A stretch of DNA of 64,000 nucleotides from Streptomyces cinnabarinus. Lineage in GTDB: Bacteria; Actinomycetota; Actinomycetes; Streptomycetales; Streptomycetaceae. The notes below the pieces were generated by a model. It was not told the origin of the DNA and made no database searches. It saw only the letters and a list, made by a program, of their open reading frames with translations. Shown here one piece after another: positions 27,066 through 34,662 of this stretch. A program made the position numbers and the translations under genes. The stretch lies in the NCBI RefSeq assembly GCF_027270315.1, contig NZ_CP114413.1, positions 3,038,001 through 3,102,000 of the forward strand. The letters are read 5' to 3'. How positions within the stretch are numbered: the stretch's first letter is position 1; the number at the start of each line of letters is the position of its first letter.

Positions 27066-27078
27066 GGACAGGCCCTAA
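27062..27078. terminator. Short hairpin holding both convergent stop codons
   Basis: TTAGGG (27062-27067) pairs with CCCTAA (27073-27078) around ACAGG. The sulfatase TAG and the dusB TAG both lie in the stem. Confidence 0.4.
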
Positions 27079-28214
27079 CCGCCGGAGGTGTCCAGCTCCG
27101 CGTCCTCGCTGATGCCCGCGCAGTCGTACGGGTCCTTCAGCCAACCGTCCGGAAGAACCACCCGGTTGTTCCCCGACGTACGCCCACGCGGACCGTCCGC
27201 CCCGACCGGCCAGGCCTGGTCGAGGTCCAACTCGTCGAGGCCGGAACGGAGTTCGTCCAGGGACGAGGTGATGGCGAGGCGCTTGCGCATCTCGGAGCCG
27301 ACGGCGAAGCCCTTCAGGTACCAGGCGACGTGCTTGCGGAAGTCGATGACCCCGCGGGCCTCGTCGCCGATCCACTCACCGAGGAGCGTGGCGTGCCGGA
27401 CCATGACCTCGGCGACCTCACGCAGCACAGGGCGCCGGAAGTCGTCCCGCCCCTCGAACGCCGCCACCAGATCCGCGAACAGCCACGGCCGCCCCAGGCA
27501 CCCGCGCCCCACGACCACACCGTCGCAGCCCGTCTCCCGCACCATCCGCACCGCGTCCTCGGCCGACCAGATGTCGCCGTTGCCGAGCACCGGGATCTCC
27601 GGCACATGCTCCTTGAGCCGGGCGATGGCGTCCCAGTCGGCGGTGCCGCCGTAGTGCTGGGCGGCGGTGCGGCCGTGCAGCGCGATCGCCGTCACGCCCT
27701 CCTCCACCGCGATCCGTCCGGCGTCGAGGTAGGTGATGTGGTCGTCGTCGATGCCCTTGCGCATCTTCATCGTGACCGGCAGCTCGCCCGCCCCGCTGAC
27801 CGCCTCCCGCAGGATCGCCCGCAGCAGGTTCCGCTTGAACGGCAGCGCGGACCCGCCGCCCTTCCGGGTCACCTTCGGTACCGGGCACCCGAAGTTCAGG
27901 TCGATGTGATCGGCGAGCCCCTCCTCGGCGATCATGCGCACGGCCTTGCCTACGGTGGCGGGATCAACGCCGTAGAGCTGGATGGACCGCGGCTTCTCAC
28001 TCTCGTCGAAGTGGATCAGCTGCATGGTCTTCTCGTTGCGCTCGACCAGCGCCCGAGTCGTGATCATCTCGCTCACGAACAGCCCCTTGCCACCACTGAA
28101 CTCCCGGCACAGCGTGCGGAAGGGCGCGTTGGTGATCCCGGCCATGGGCGCGAGGACGACGGGCGGCTGGACGGTGTGCGGGCCGATCCGCAGGGGCGAG
28201 GGGGTCGTGGGCAT
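27075..28214 (-). CDS. dusB: tRNA-dihydrouridine synthase, DusB type
   Basis: 379 aa from ATG 28214. An FMN-binding TIM barrel begins VVLAPMAGITNAPFR. IDLNFGCPVPKVTRKGGGSAL carries the catalytic Cys for protonating uridine; TMKMRKGIDD and GNGDIWSAED are conserved. It reduces specific uridines in tRNA D-loops. The only SD-like run (GGAGG) ends one base before the ATG, too close for normal use, so the message may be leaderless. It is convergent with the sulfatase and divergent from the MFS gene. Confidence 0.95.
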   Translation of the reverse strand: MPTTPSPLRIGPHTVQPPVVLAPMAGITNAPFRTLCREFSGGKGLFVSEMITTRALVERNEKTMQLIHFDESEKPRSIQLYGVDPATVGKAVRMIAEEGLADHIDLNFGCPVPKVTRKGGGSALPFKRNLLRAILREAVSGAGELPVTMKMRKGIDDDHITYLDAGRIAVEEGVTAIALHGRTAAQHYGGTADWDAIARLKEHVPEIPVLGNGDIWSAEDAVRMVRETGCDGVVVGRGCLGRPWLFADLVAAFEGRDDFRRPVLREVAEVMVRHATLLGEWIGDEARGVIDFRKHVAWYLKGFAVGSEMRKRLAITSSLDELRSGLDELDLDQAWPVGADGPRGRTSGNNRVVLPDGWLKDPYDCAGISEDAELDTSGG

Positions 28215-28291
28215 TCCTCCATTGTGCCGTGCAATGAGTTGGCAAAATTCATTAGTTAGCCACACTATCGAAATCTGCGTACGATGAACCC

Positions 28292-29749
28292 ATGCCCGAG
28301 CTCAGTCCACGCCGCCGCACGCTGGTGCTCGCGATCTGCTGCCTGAGCCTGCTGATCGTGAGTCTGGACAACACTGTCCTGAACGTGGCCCTGCCGTCGA
28401 TGCAGCGCGATCTGCACGCCGACACCGCCGGTCTCCAGTGGACGATCGACGCCTACACCCTGGTCCTGGCGTCCCTGCTGATGCTCGCGGGCTCCACCGC
28501 CGACCGGATCGGCCGCAAGCGGGTCTTCATGGCGGGCCTGGTCGTGTTCTCGCTCGGCTCCCTGCTCTGCTCCCTCGCCCCCGACCTGAACCTGCTGATC
28601 GCGGCTCGGATGGTGCAGGCGGTGGGCGGGTCCATGCTCAACCCGGTCGCCATGTCGATCATCACCAACACCTTCACGGACTCCCGGGAACGCGCCCGGG
28701 CGATCGGCGTGTGGGGTGCGGTGGTCGGCATCTCGATGGCCGCGGGACCGCTGGTCGGCGGGCTGCTCGTGGACACGGTCGGCTGGCGCTCGATCTTCTG
28801 GCTCAACCTGCCGGTGGGCATGGCCGCACTGGCCCTGACCCTGCGGTACGTGCCGGAGTCCCGGGCCCCCCAGCCCCGCCGGGTGGATCCGGTCGGACAG
28901 GTGCTGGTGATCACGCTGTTCGGTTCCCTGACATACGCGATCATCGAGGCGCCGACGTCCCTGACCTCGGTGATCCCCTTCGCGGTACTGGCGGCGGCCG
29001 CCCTGGCGGGTCTGCTCCGCTACGAACCGCGCCGCGCCGACCCCCTCATCGACCTGCGCTTCTTCCGCTCAGCGCCCTTCAGCGGCGCCACGGTGATCGC
29101 GATCAGTGCGTTCGCCGCACTGGGCGGCTTCCTGTTCCTGTCGACGCTGTACCTCCAGAACGTCCGGGGCCTCAGCGCCCTGCAGGCCGGCCTGTGGATG
29201 CTGCCACTGGCCGTACCGACGTTCCTCTGCGCCCCGCTGTCCGGCCGCCTGATCGGCACCCGCGGCCCCCGAATCCCGCTCCTGATCGCGGGTGTGACCA
29301 TGACGACAAGCGCCCTCCTCTTCGCCGCCCTCGACGCGGAGACCTCCAACACCACCCTGTTCCTCGGATACGTCCTGTTCGGCATCGGCTTCGGCTTCGT
29401 CAACGCGCCCATCACCAACACGGCGGTGTCCGGAATGCCCCGAGCACAGGCCGGCGTCGCGGCGGCGGTCGCCTCCACCAGCCGCCAACTGGGCCAGACC
29501 CTCGGCGTCGCCGTGGTGGGCGCCGTACTCGCGGCGGGCATCGGCTCCTCGTCGTACGGCGACGCCTTCGTCTCCGCCGCCGTGCCCGGGTGGTGGATCC
29601 TCACGGGCTGCGGGGCGGCGGTGCTGGTGCTGGGGGTCGTGACGAGCGGGCCGTGGGCGCGCCGGACCGCCGAGCGGACGGCCGAGCGGCTGGAGTCCGT
29701 GGGTGGCTCGGTCGCCGCACCCTCACTCGTTCGAGCAGTGAAGAAGTGA
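28292..29749 (+). CDS. MFS drug-resistance transporter, DHA2 (EmrB/QacA) type
   Basis: 485 aa with about 14 membrane helices. Motif D1-type LDNTVLNVALPSMQRDL, motif A GSTADRIGRKRVF and motif C SMAAGPLVGGLL are typical of proton-driven 14-helix exporters. No regulator gene is adjacent; the 77-bp spacer to dusB is AT-rich. The exported compound is unknown. Confidence 0.92.
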   Translation: MPELSPRRRTLVLAICCLSLLIVSLDNTVLNVALPSMQRDLHADTAGLQWTIDAYTLVLASLLMLAGSTADRIGRKRVFMAGLVVFSLGSLLCSLAPDLNLLIAARMVQAVGGSMLNPVAMSIITNTFTDSRERARAIGVWGAVVGISMAAGPLVGGLLVDTVGWRSIFWLNLPVGMAALALTLRYVPESRAPQPRRVDPVGQVLVITLFGSLTYAIIEAPTSLTSVIPFAVLAAAALAGLLRYEPRRADPLIDLRFFRSAPFSGATVIAISAFAALGGFLFLSTLYLQNVRGLSALQAGLWMLPLAVPTFLCAPLSGRLIGTRGPRIPLLIAGVTMTTSALLFAALDAETSNTTLFLGYVLFGIGFGFVNAPITNTAVSGMPRAQAGVAAAVASTSRQLGQTLGVAVVGAVLAAGIGSSSYGDAFVSAAVPGWWILTGCGAAVLVLGVVTSGPWARRTAERTAERLESVGGSVAAPSLVRAVKK

Positions 29750-29909
29750 CCTCGCCAGTACAGGCATCGACGTCAGCGACCTCGGAAACGGCCCGCGTCC
29801 AGCGGTTCGGACAGGGCACAGCTTGGACAACTCGCTGTGAAGGATCCCCTGTTGATGTTGGTCTTGCTGCACACTCCTCCTCGGGCTTTCCCAGGACTCT
29901 GGAGGCGTC

Positions 29910-30116
29910 ATGCCGCAGCTCAACACGAGCAAGGTCACCCGCTGGGACCAGCACGGACGCGAACATGTCGTCCAGGTACGGCGAACGGGGGTGCAGCGGA
30001 CGGTGAGATGCGACACCTGCGGGTGGCGCATCTCGGTGCAGTTCCTGCCGTGGCTGAAGGCGGAGGAGCATTTGGCCGAGGCGCATCAGGCGACAGTGGA
30101 TCCGTCCGTCACTTGA
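29910..30116 (+). CDS. Small zinc-finger-like protein
   Basis: 68 aa from ATG 29910 with GGAGG at 29901-29905. The middle has CDTCGWR and later HLAEAH, a C-x2-C...H-x4-H pattern suitable for one zinc ion. The N-terminal half is basic (QVRRTGVQRTVR). It could bind nucleic acid, but no family is recognised. It stands alone; 29750-29909 shows no other gene. Confidence 0.7.
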   Translation: MPQLNTSKVTRWDQHGREHVVQVRRTGVQRTVRCDTCGWRISVQFLPWLKAEEHLAEAHQATVDPSVT

Positions 30117-30134
30117 TGTCTGTCGGCCGGTGGG

Positions 30135-30163
30135 GGCTGGTCGCGCAGTTCCCCGCGCCCCTG
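30135..30163. repeat. Copy of a common Streptomyces intergenic repeat
   Basis: The stretch contains GTCGCGCAGTTCCCCGCGCC, flanked by GGGGCTG and CCTGAG. This is an element I recall as very frequent between Streptomyces genes. It can form an imperfect GGGGC...GCCCC hairpin. Here it lies just after the zinc-finger gene and could end its transcript. Confidence 0.65.
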
Positions 30164-30174
30164 AGGCATACTTG

Positions 30175-30188
30175 TGGGAGCGCTCCCA
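30175..30188. promoter_or_regulatory. CebR-type LacI-family operator
   Basis: TGGGAGCGCTCCCA is a perfect 14-bp palindrome, identical to the consensus operator of the cellobiose repressor CebR. It ends 18 bp before the GTG start of a GNAT gene, where a repressor would block transcription. Confidence 0.75.
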
Positions 30189-30206
30189 GAGGCTCAGTAT
30201 GCATGA

Positions 30207-30830
30207 GTGACCCAGCCACCCGCCGTACGCGGCTACCGCCCCGCCGACCTCCCTGCGGTGGAAGACATCTGCATCCGCACCGCCCACAACGGCGGTGACA
30301 GTCGCCCCCATTACTCGGATCCCGCCGTCTTCCCGGCCGCCTTCGCCAGTCCCTACGTCGAGTTGGAGCCGGAGTTCGCCTTCGTGCTCGACGACGGGCA
30401 CGGGCAGGCCGTGGGGTACATCGTCGGTACCGCCGACACCCCTCGCTTCGCCGCCGACTTCCGTACGAAGTGGCTGCCGACCGTTGCCGAGCGGTACCCG
30501 GCGCCGGAGGGCCGGCCCTCGACCCCCGACGAGACGATCGCCGATCTCCTCCACCGCCCCGAGCGGATGGTCGTGCCCGAGCTGATCGCCCATCCGGCCC
30601 ATCTGCACATCGATCTGCTGCCCGAGTGGCAGGGCCGGGGGTACGGGCGGGCCCTGATGCGGACCTTCCTCCGGGCCCTGCACACGAGCGGGGTTCCGGC
30701 CGTCCACCTGGTCATGTCGAGGGCCAACACCCGGGCCCGGGCCTTCTACGACTGTATGGGCTTCCATGAGCTCGACGTGCCGGAGCCGGGGTCGGTCGCC
30801 TACCTGGGGCGGGCGACCGAGGAGGACTGA
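30207..30830 (+). CDS. GNAT acetyltransferase behind a CebR box
   Basis: 207 aa from GTG 30207. GNAT motif A is LPEWQGRGYGRALM, with AFYDCMGFHELD in the C-terminal part. The N-terminal region (GYRPADLPAVEDICIRTAHNGG...HYSDPAVFPAAFASPYV...GYIVGTADT) resembles bacterial homologues of the acetyltransferase-like domain of O-GlcNAcase. The acceptor is unknown. The promoter carries a perfect cellobiose-repressor operator, so expression may follow cellulose or sugar availability. Confidence 0.87.
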   Translation: MTQPPAVRGYRPADLPAVEDICIRTAHNGGDSRPHYSDPAVFPAAFASPYVELEPEFAFVLDDGHGQAVGYIVGTADTPRFAADFRTKWLPTVAERYPAPEGRPSTPDETIADLLHRPERMVVPELIAHPAHLHIDLLPEWQGRGYGRALMRTFLRALHTSGVPAVHLVMSRANTRARAFYDCMGFHELDVPEPGSVAYLGRATEED

Positions 30831-30834
30831 GCCG

Positions 30835-31428
30835 TCAGGCCGAGCGCAGCCCGCGCGTCAGCAGGTCCACCACGGCCTCGAACTCGTCCTGCACCCCCGG
30901 GAGTTCCCATTCCCGGTGATAGCCGGGGTCGTGGAAGCGGGCGGTGGCCTGGAAGACGGCACGGGCGGTGGTGACGGGGTCGGCGGAGCTGAAGTCGCCC
31001 GACTCCACTCCGGCGCGGACGATGCCGGCGAGCTGACCGGTGAGGTCGGCCAGGTGCTCGTCGACCGCGTCGCTGTTCTCCGCGGCCAGCGTGGTGTAGG
31101 TGGCGAACAGTTCGGGGTCGTCCCCGGCCTTGTGCCGCTTGGCGTCGAACAGGGCCAGCAGCCAGGCCCGCAAGCGGCCCTCCGGGCCCCGCGCGGCCTC
31201 GGCGGCGATCCCGGCCAGCGCCTCGGACGTACGGTCCAGCCAGCGCTTGGTCACCGCCTCGCGCAGCGCCGCCTTGGTCCGGAAGTGGCGGTAGACGCTG
31301 CCGTGGCTGACGCCGAGCGCGCGGGCCACGTCGACCACGGTGGCCTTGGCCGGGCCGTGGCGGCGCAGCACCTCCTCGGTGGCTTCGAGGATGCGCTCGG
31401 CGGTCAGGGCTTCGGAGGTCGGTGCCAT
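30835..31428 (-). CDS. TetR-family regulator
   Basis: 197 aa. The N-terminal helix-turn-helix (RILEATEEVLRRHGPAKATVVDVARALGVSHGSVYRHFRTKAALREAV) is classic TetR; the C-terminal ligand domain is all helical. It is in the same direction as, and 23 bp downstream of, the aldo/keto reductase gene, so they probably share a transcript. The reductase promoter carries TetR-type half sites, which suggests autoregulation. The ligand is unknown. Confidence 0.93.
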   Translation of the reverse strand: MAPTSEALTAERILEATEEVLRRHGPAKATVVDVARALGVSHGSVYRHFRTKAALREAVTKRWLDRTSEALAGIAAEAARGPEGRLRAWLLALFDAKRHKAGDDPELFATYTTLAAENSDAVDEHLADLTGQLAGIVRAGVESGDFSSADPVTTARAVFQATARFHDPGYHREWELPGVQDEFEAVVDLLTRGLRSA

Positions 31429-31451
31429 GGAGGAGACCGTACCTTCGGGTG

Positions 31452-32465
31452 CTACTTGCTGCCGAGGTGGGCCATCTGCGCGGCCGGGTAGCGGTCGCCC
31501 GCCGCCGCGTCCGCCGGGACGGCCCGCTCGATCGCGGCGAGGTCGGCGGCGTCCAGGGTGATGTCGAGGGCGCCGAGCGACTCGGTCAGCCGTTGCCGGG
31601 TGCGGGCGCCGACCAGCGGCACGATGTCGGTGCCGCGGGAGAGCACCCAGGCGATGGCGGTCTGCGCGACGGTCACGCCCTTCTGCTCGGCGATCTTGCG
31701 CAGGGCGTCGACCAGGTTCAGGTTGTGCTGGAGGTTCTCGCCCTGGAATCGGGGCGAGAGGGACCGGAAGTCGTTGGCCGCGAGCTGCCGGTCGCGGGTG
31801 AAGTGGCCGGAGATCAGGCCGCGGGAGAGGACTCCGTAGGCGGTGATGCCGATGCCCAGTTCGCGGGTGGTCGGCAGGATCTCCTCCTCGATGCCCCGGG
31901 AGATCAGCGAGTACTCGATCTGGAGGTCGGCGACCGGGGCGGTGGCGGCGGCCCGGCGGATGGTGTCGGCGCCGACCTCGCTCAGGCCGATGTGACGGAC
32001 GTACCCCTTCTCGACGAGTTCGGCGATGGCGCCGACGGTCTCCTCGATCGGGACCTGCGGGTCGAGCCGGGCGATCCGGTAGACGTCGATGTGGTCGACG
32101 CCGAGGCGCTGGAGGGAGTACGCGGCGAAGTTCCGCACCGCGGCGGGCCGGCCGTCGTAGCCGCTCCAGCCGCCGTCCGGGGCGCGGAGCGCGCCGAACT
32201 TCACGCTGACCAGCGCCTGTTCGCGCCGTTCGGCGGGGGCCGTGCGCAGGGCCTCGCCGATCAGCATCTCGTTATGACCCATGGCGTAGAAGTCGCCGGT
32301 GTCGAGGAGGGTCACGCCCGCGTCCAGGGCGGCGTGGATCGTCGCGATGGACTCGGCGCGGTCGGCGTCGCCGTACAGCGCGGACATGCCCATGCAGCCG
32401 AGGCCGAGGGCGGAGACCTGGGGGCCGGTGGTTCCGAGGGTGCGGGTCTGTGTGGTGGTGGTCAT
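31452..32465 (-). CDS. Aldo/keto reductase
   Basis: 337 aa from ATG 32465 (the frame extends to 32510 but enters the operator). The TIM barrel begins RTLGTTGPQVSALGLGCMGMS. Catalytic residues visible are Asp and Tyr in LLDTGDFYAMG and Lys in ALVSVKFG. The histidine position reads YRIARLDP, i.e. Ala, as in several streptomycete AKRs of this subgroup. It reduces carbonyls with NADPH. It is probably controlled by the TetR gene downstream. Confidence 0.92.
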   Translation of the reverse strand: MTTTTQTRTLGTTGPQVSALGLGCMGMSALYGDADRAESIATIHAALDAGVTLLDTGDFYAMGHNEMLIGEALRTAPAERREQALVSVKFGALRAPDGGWSGYDGRPAAVRNFAAYSLQRLGVDHIDVYRIARLDPQVPIEETVGAIAELVEKGYVRHIGLSEVGADTIRRAAATAPVADLQIEYSLISRGIEEEILPTTRELGIGITAYGVLSRGLISGHFTRDRQLAANDFRSLSPRFQGENLQHNLNLVDALRKIAEQKGVTVAQTAIAWVLSRGTDIVPLVGARTRQRLTESLGALDITLDAADLAAIERAVPADAAAGDRYPAAQMAHLGSK

Positions 32466-32480
32466 GGATTCAGCATGACA

Positions 32481-32523
32481 TGACAGCTGACAGATTTCAA
32501 TATCTGTCATTCCATATCTGTCA
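32481..32523. promoter_or_regulatory. TetR-type operator with four TGACAG half-sites
   Basis: Half-sites: TGACAGCT (32481), TGACAGAT (32488), ATCTGTCA (32502) and ATCTGTCA (32516). The second and third form a perfect 8-bp dyad with 6-bp spacer; the fourth repeats the third 14 bp on. The cluster begins 16 bp upstream of the aldo/keto reductase ATG. Confidence 0.65.
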
Positions 32524-32549
32524 CGCGCCAGACGCGCCTGACCGGACTT

Positions 32550-32582
32550 TGGTCCAGACCTATTGACTGGAGGTCTGGACCA
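32550..32582. promoter_or_regulatory. Paired DasR-like (chi-box) sites at the chitinase promoter
   Basis: TGGTCCAGACCT (32550-32561) and AGGTCTGGACCA (32571-32582) are exact reverse complements starting 21 bp apart. Each resembles the DasR operator (ACTGGTCTAGACCACT) and the 12-bp repeats of known Streptomyces chitinase promoters. A TTGACT -35-like hexamer (32563-32568) lies between them. Confidence 0.75.
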
Positions 32583-32644
32583 CGCGCACTGTCATGCCTA
32601 CGACACTCATGTCACCTCACCGCACCCCCACCGGGAGGCCCCGC

Positions 32645-33691
32645 ATGATCCGCCGAGTCATCGGCCTGCTCACCGCAGCGGTCGCGACCGCCTGTCTCGT
32701 CCAGTTGCCCGCCGCCCCCACCGCCACCGCCGCCGACACCTGCGCCGTGAAGTCCAAGCCCGCCGGGAAGGTCCTCCAGGGCTACTGGGAGAACTGGGAC
32801 GGGGCCGCCAACGGAGTCCACCCGCCGTTCGGCTGGACCCCGATCACCGACTCCCGGATCGCCGCGCACGGCTACAACGTGATCAACGCGGCCTTCCCGG
32901 TCATCCGCTCCGACGGCACCGCGCTGTGGGAGGACGGCATGGACACCGGCGTGAAGGTGGCCACCCCCGCGGAGATGTGCGCGGCGAAGGCCGCGGGCCG
33001 CACCATCCTGCTCTCGATCGGCGGCGCGACGGCCGGGATCGACCTCAACTCCACCGCGGTGGCCGACCGGTTCGTCGCGACGATCGTGCCGATCCTGAAG
33101 AAGTACAACTTCGACGGGATCGACATCGACATCGAGACGGGCCTGATCGGCAGCGGCAACATCAGCCAACCGTCCACGTCCCAGGCCAACTTGATCCGCA
33201 TCATCGACGGTGTGCTGGCGCAGATGCCGGCCAACTTCGGCCTGACGATGGCCCCGGAGACGGCCTACGTCACCGGCGGCAGCGTGGTCTACGGCTCGAT
33301 CTGGGGCGCGTATCTGCCGATCATCAAGAAGTACGCCGACAACGGCCGCCTGTGGTGGCTGAACATGCAGTACTACAACGGCAGCATGTACGGCTGCTCC
33401 GGCGATTCCTACTCCGCCGGCACCGTCGCCGGGTTCGTCGCCCAGACCGACTGCCTCAACAAGGGCCTCGTCATCCAGGGCACGACGATCAAGGTCCCGT
33501 ACGACAAGCAGGTCCCGGGCCTGCCCGCCCAGTCCGGCGCGGGCGGCGGCTACATGTCACCGTCCCTGGTGTCCCAGGCCTGGCGGCACTACAACGGCTC
33601 ACTCAAGGGCCTGATGACCTGGTCGATCAACTGGGACGGCTCGCGGAACTGGACCTTCGGCGACAACGTCAAGGCGCTCCAGGGCCGTTGA
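32645..33691 (+). CDS. Secreted GH18 chitinase
   Basis: 348 aa from ATG 32645. There is a signal peptide (MIRRVIGLLTAAVATACLV...ATAADT). The GH18 barrel starts KVLQGYWENWDG. The catalytic motif DGIDIDIE has proton donor Glu164, and ILLSIGGATAG is the SxGG strand. WLNMQYYNGS and MTWSINWDG complete the active site. No carbohydrate-binding module is present, so it is a bare catalytic domain. The promoter has DasR-type sites, consistent with GlcNAc control. The gene end overlaps the LysR gene by 23 bp, tail to tail. Confidence 0.95.
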   Translation: MIRRVIGLLTAAVATACLVQLPAAPTATAADTCAVKSKPAGKVLQGYWENWDGAANGVHPPFGWTPITDSRIAAHGYNVINAAFPVIRSDGTALWEDGMDTGVKVATPAEMCAAKAAGRTILLSIGGATAGIDLNSTAVADRFVATIVPILKKYNFDGIDIDIETGLIGSGNISQPSTSQANLIRIIDGVLAQMPANFGLTMAPETAYVTGGSVVYGSIWGAYLPIIKKYADNGRLWWLNMQYYNGSMYGCSGDSYSAGTVAGFVAQTDCLNKGLVIQGTTIKVPYDKQVPGLPAQSGAGGGYMSPSLVSQAWRHYNGSLKGLMTWSINWDGSRNWTFGDNVKALQGR

Positions 33692-34583
33692 CCGGCCGCG
33701 CGGCGGGCACCCCGAGCACCTCCAGCAGGGCGCGGGTGGCCGGGCTCGGGTTGAACCGGCTCCACGCGAGCACCTCGATCCGGCGCGGCCCGTCCGTCAC
33801 CGGGACCAGCGCCAGCTCGGGGTCGCGCGCCGCCAGCGGCCGTACGAAGGCCGACGGCAGCAGCGCGACCCCGAGTCCGCGCGCGGTGAGCCGGGTGATC
33901 AGCTCGACGACCCCCACCTCGTACGCCACGTCCCGCACCAGACCCGCCGTGCCGAACGCCTGGTCGGACTGGGCGCGGGCCGGGGTACCGGGCATGAAGT
34001 CCACGAAGGTCTCCCCGGTGAGGTCCGCCAGGGCGACCCGGTCGGCGCCCGCGAGCCGGTGCCCGGCGGGCACGACCAGGACGTGCTCGTCGTGATCGAG
34101 CACCAGCGTCTCCACCTCGGCGGGGCGCTGGTCCTCGGGCAGTCCGAGGAAGGCGATGTCCAGTTCACCGGCCCGGATCGCGGTCACCAGATCGTCGCTG
34201 CGCCCGGAGCGCAGCACCACCCGGACCTCGGGGTGCCGTGCGCGGTAGCGCTGCAACAGCTCCGGTACGTCGACCGCGGCGGCGGTCACGATCACCCCGA
34301 CCGCGAGCCGCCCGCGCACCACCCCGGCCGCGGCGGCGGCGTCGGTGGCCGCGCGGTCGGCGGCGGCCAGGCACTCACGGGCCCGCGCGACGAACGCCTC
34401 CCCGGCGCTGGTGAGTTCGACCCGCCGACTCGACCGGGCGAACAGCCTGACGCCCAACTCCCGTTCCAGACCGGCGATCCGGTGGCTCAGTGACGACTGC
34501 ACCACGGAGCACCGCTCCGCCGCCCGCGTGAAGTTGCGGGTCTCGGCGACGGCGACGACGTAGCGCATCTGCTGAAGGTCCAC
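33669..34583 (-). CDS. LysR-family regulator
   Basis: 304 aa from GTG 34583. The N-terminal winged helix is MRYVVAVAETRNFTRAAERCSVVQSSLSHRIAGLERELGVRLFAR, followed by a two-lobed effector domain. It is divergent from the EamA fusion gene across 79 bp, so that gene is the probable target. The effector is unknown. Its 3' end overlaps the chitinase 3' end. Confidence 0.94.
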   Translation of the reverse strand: MDLQQMRYVVAVAETRNFTRAAERCSVVQSSLSHRIAGLERELGVRLFARSSRRVELTSAGEAFVARARECLAAADRAATDAAAAAGVVRGRLAVGVIVTAAAVDVPELLQRYRARHPEVRVVLRSGRSDDLVTAIRAGELDIAFLGLPEDQRPAEVETLVLDHDEHVLVVPAGHRLAGADRVALADLTGETFVDFMPGTPARAQSDQAFGTAGLVRDVAYEVGVVELITRLTARGLGVALLPSAFVRPLAARDPELALVPVTDGPRRIEVLAWSRFNPSPATRALLEVLGVPAARPVNGPGAP

Positions 34584-34662
34584 TCATTCATCGTTGTCGT
34601 TCATCGCTGCTATCGCAACCATGCTTTGGATGCATGGCTGTTGGGGTCCGAGACTGCCGCAC

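Noticed and set aside
28215..28291. TGGC...GCCA dyad before the MFS gene
   Set aside because: Only four bases per arm with a 15-bp gap; no regulator nearby to support it.
34584..34662. LysR T-n11-A operator in the divergent spacer
   Set aside because: Several weak matches are possible in so short a motif; none is clearly better than chance.
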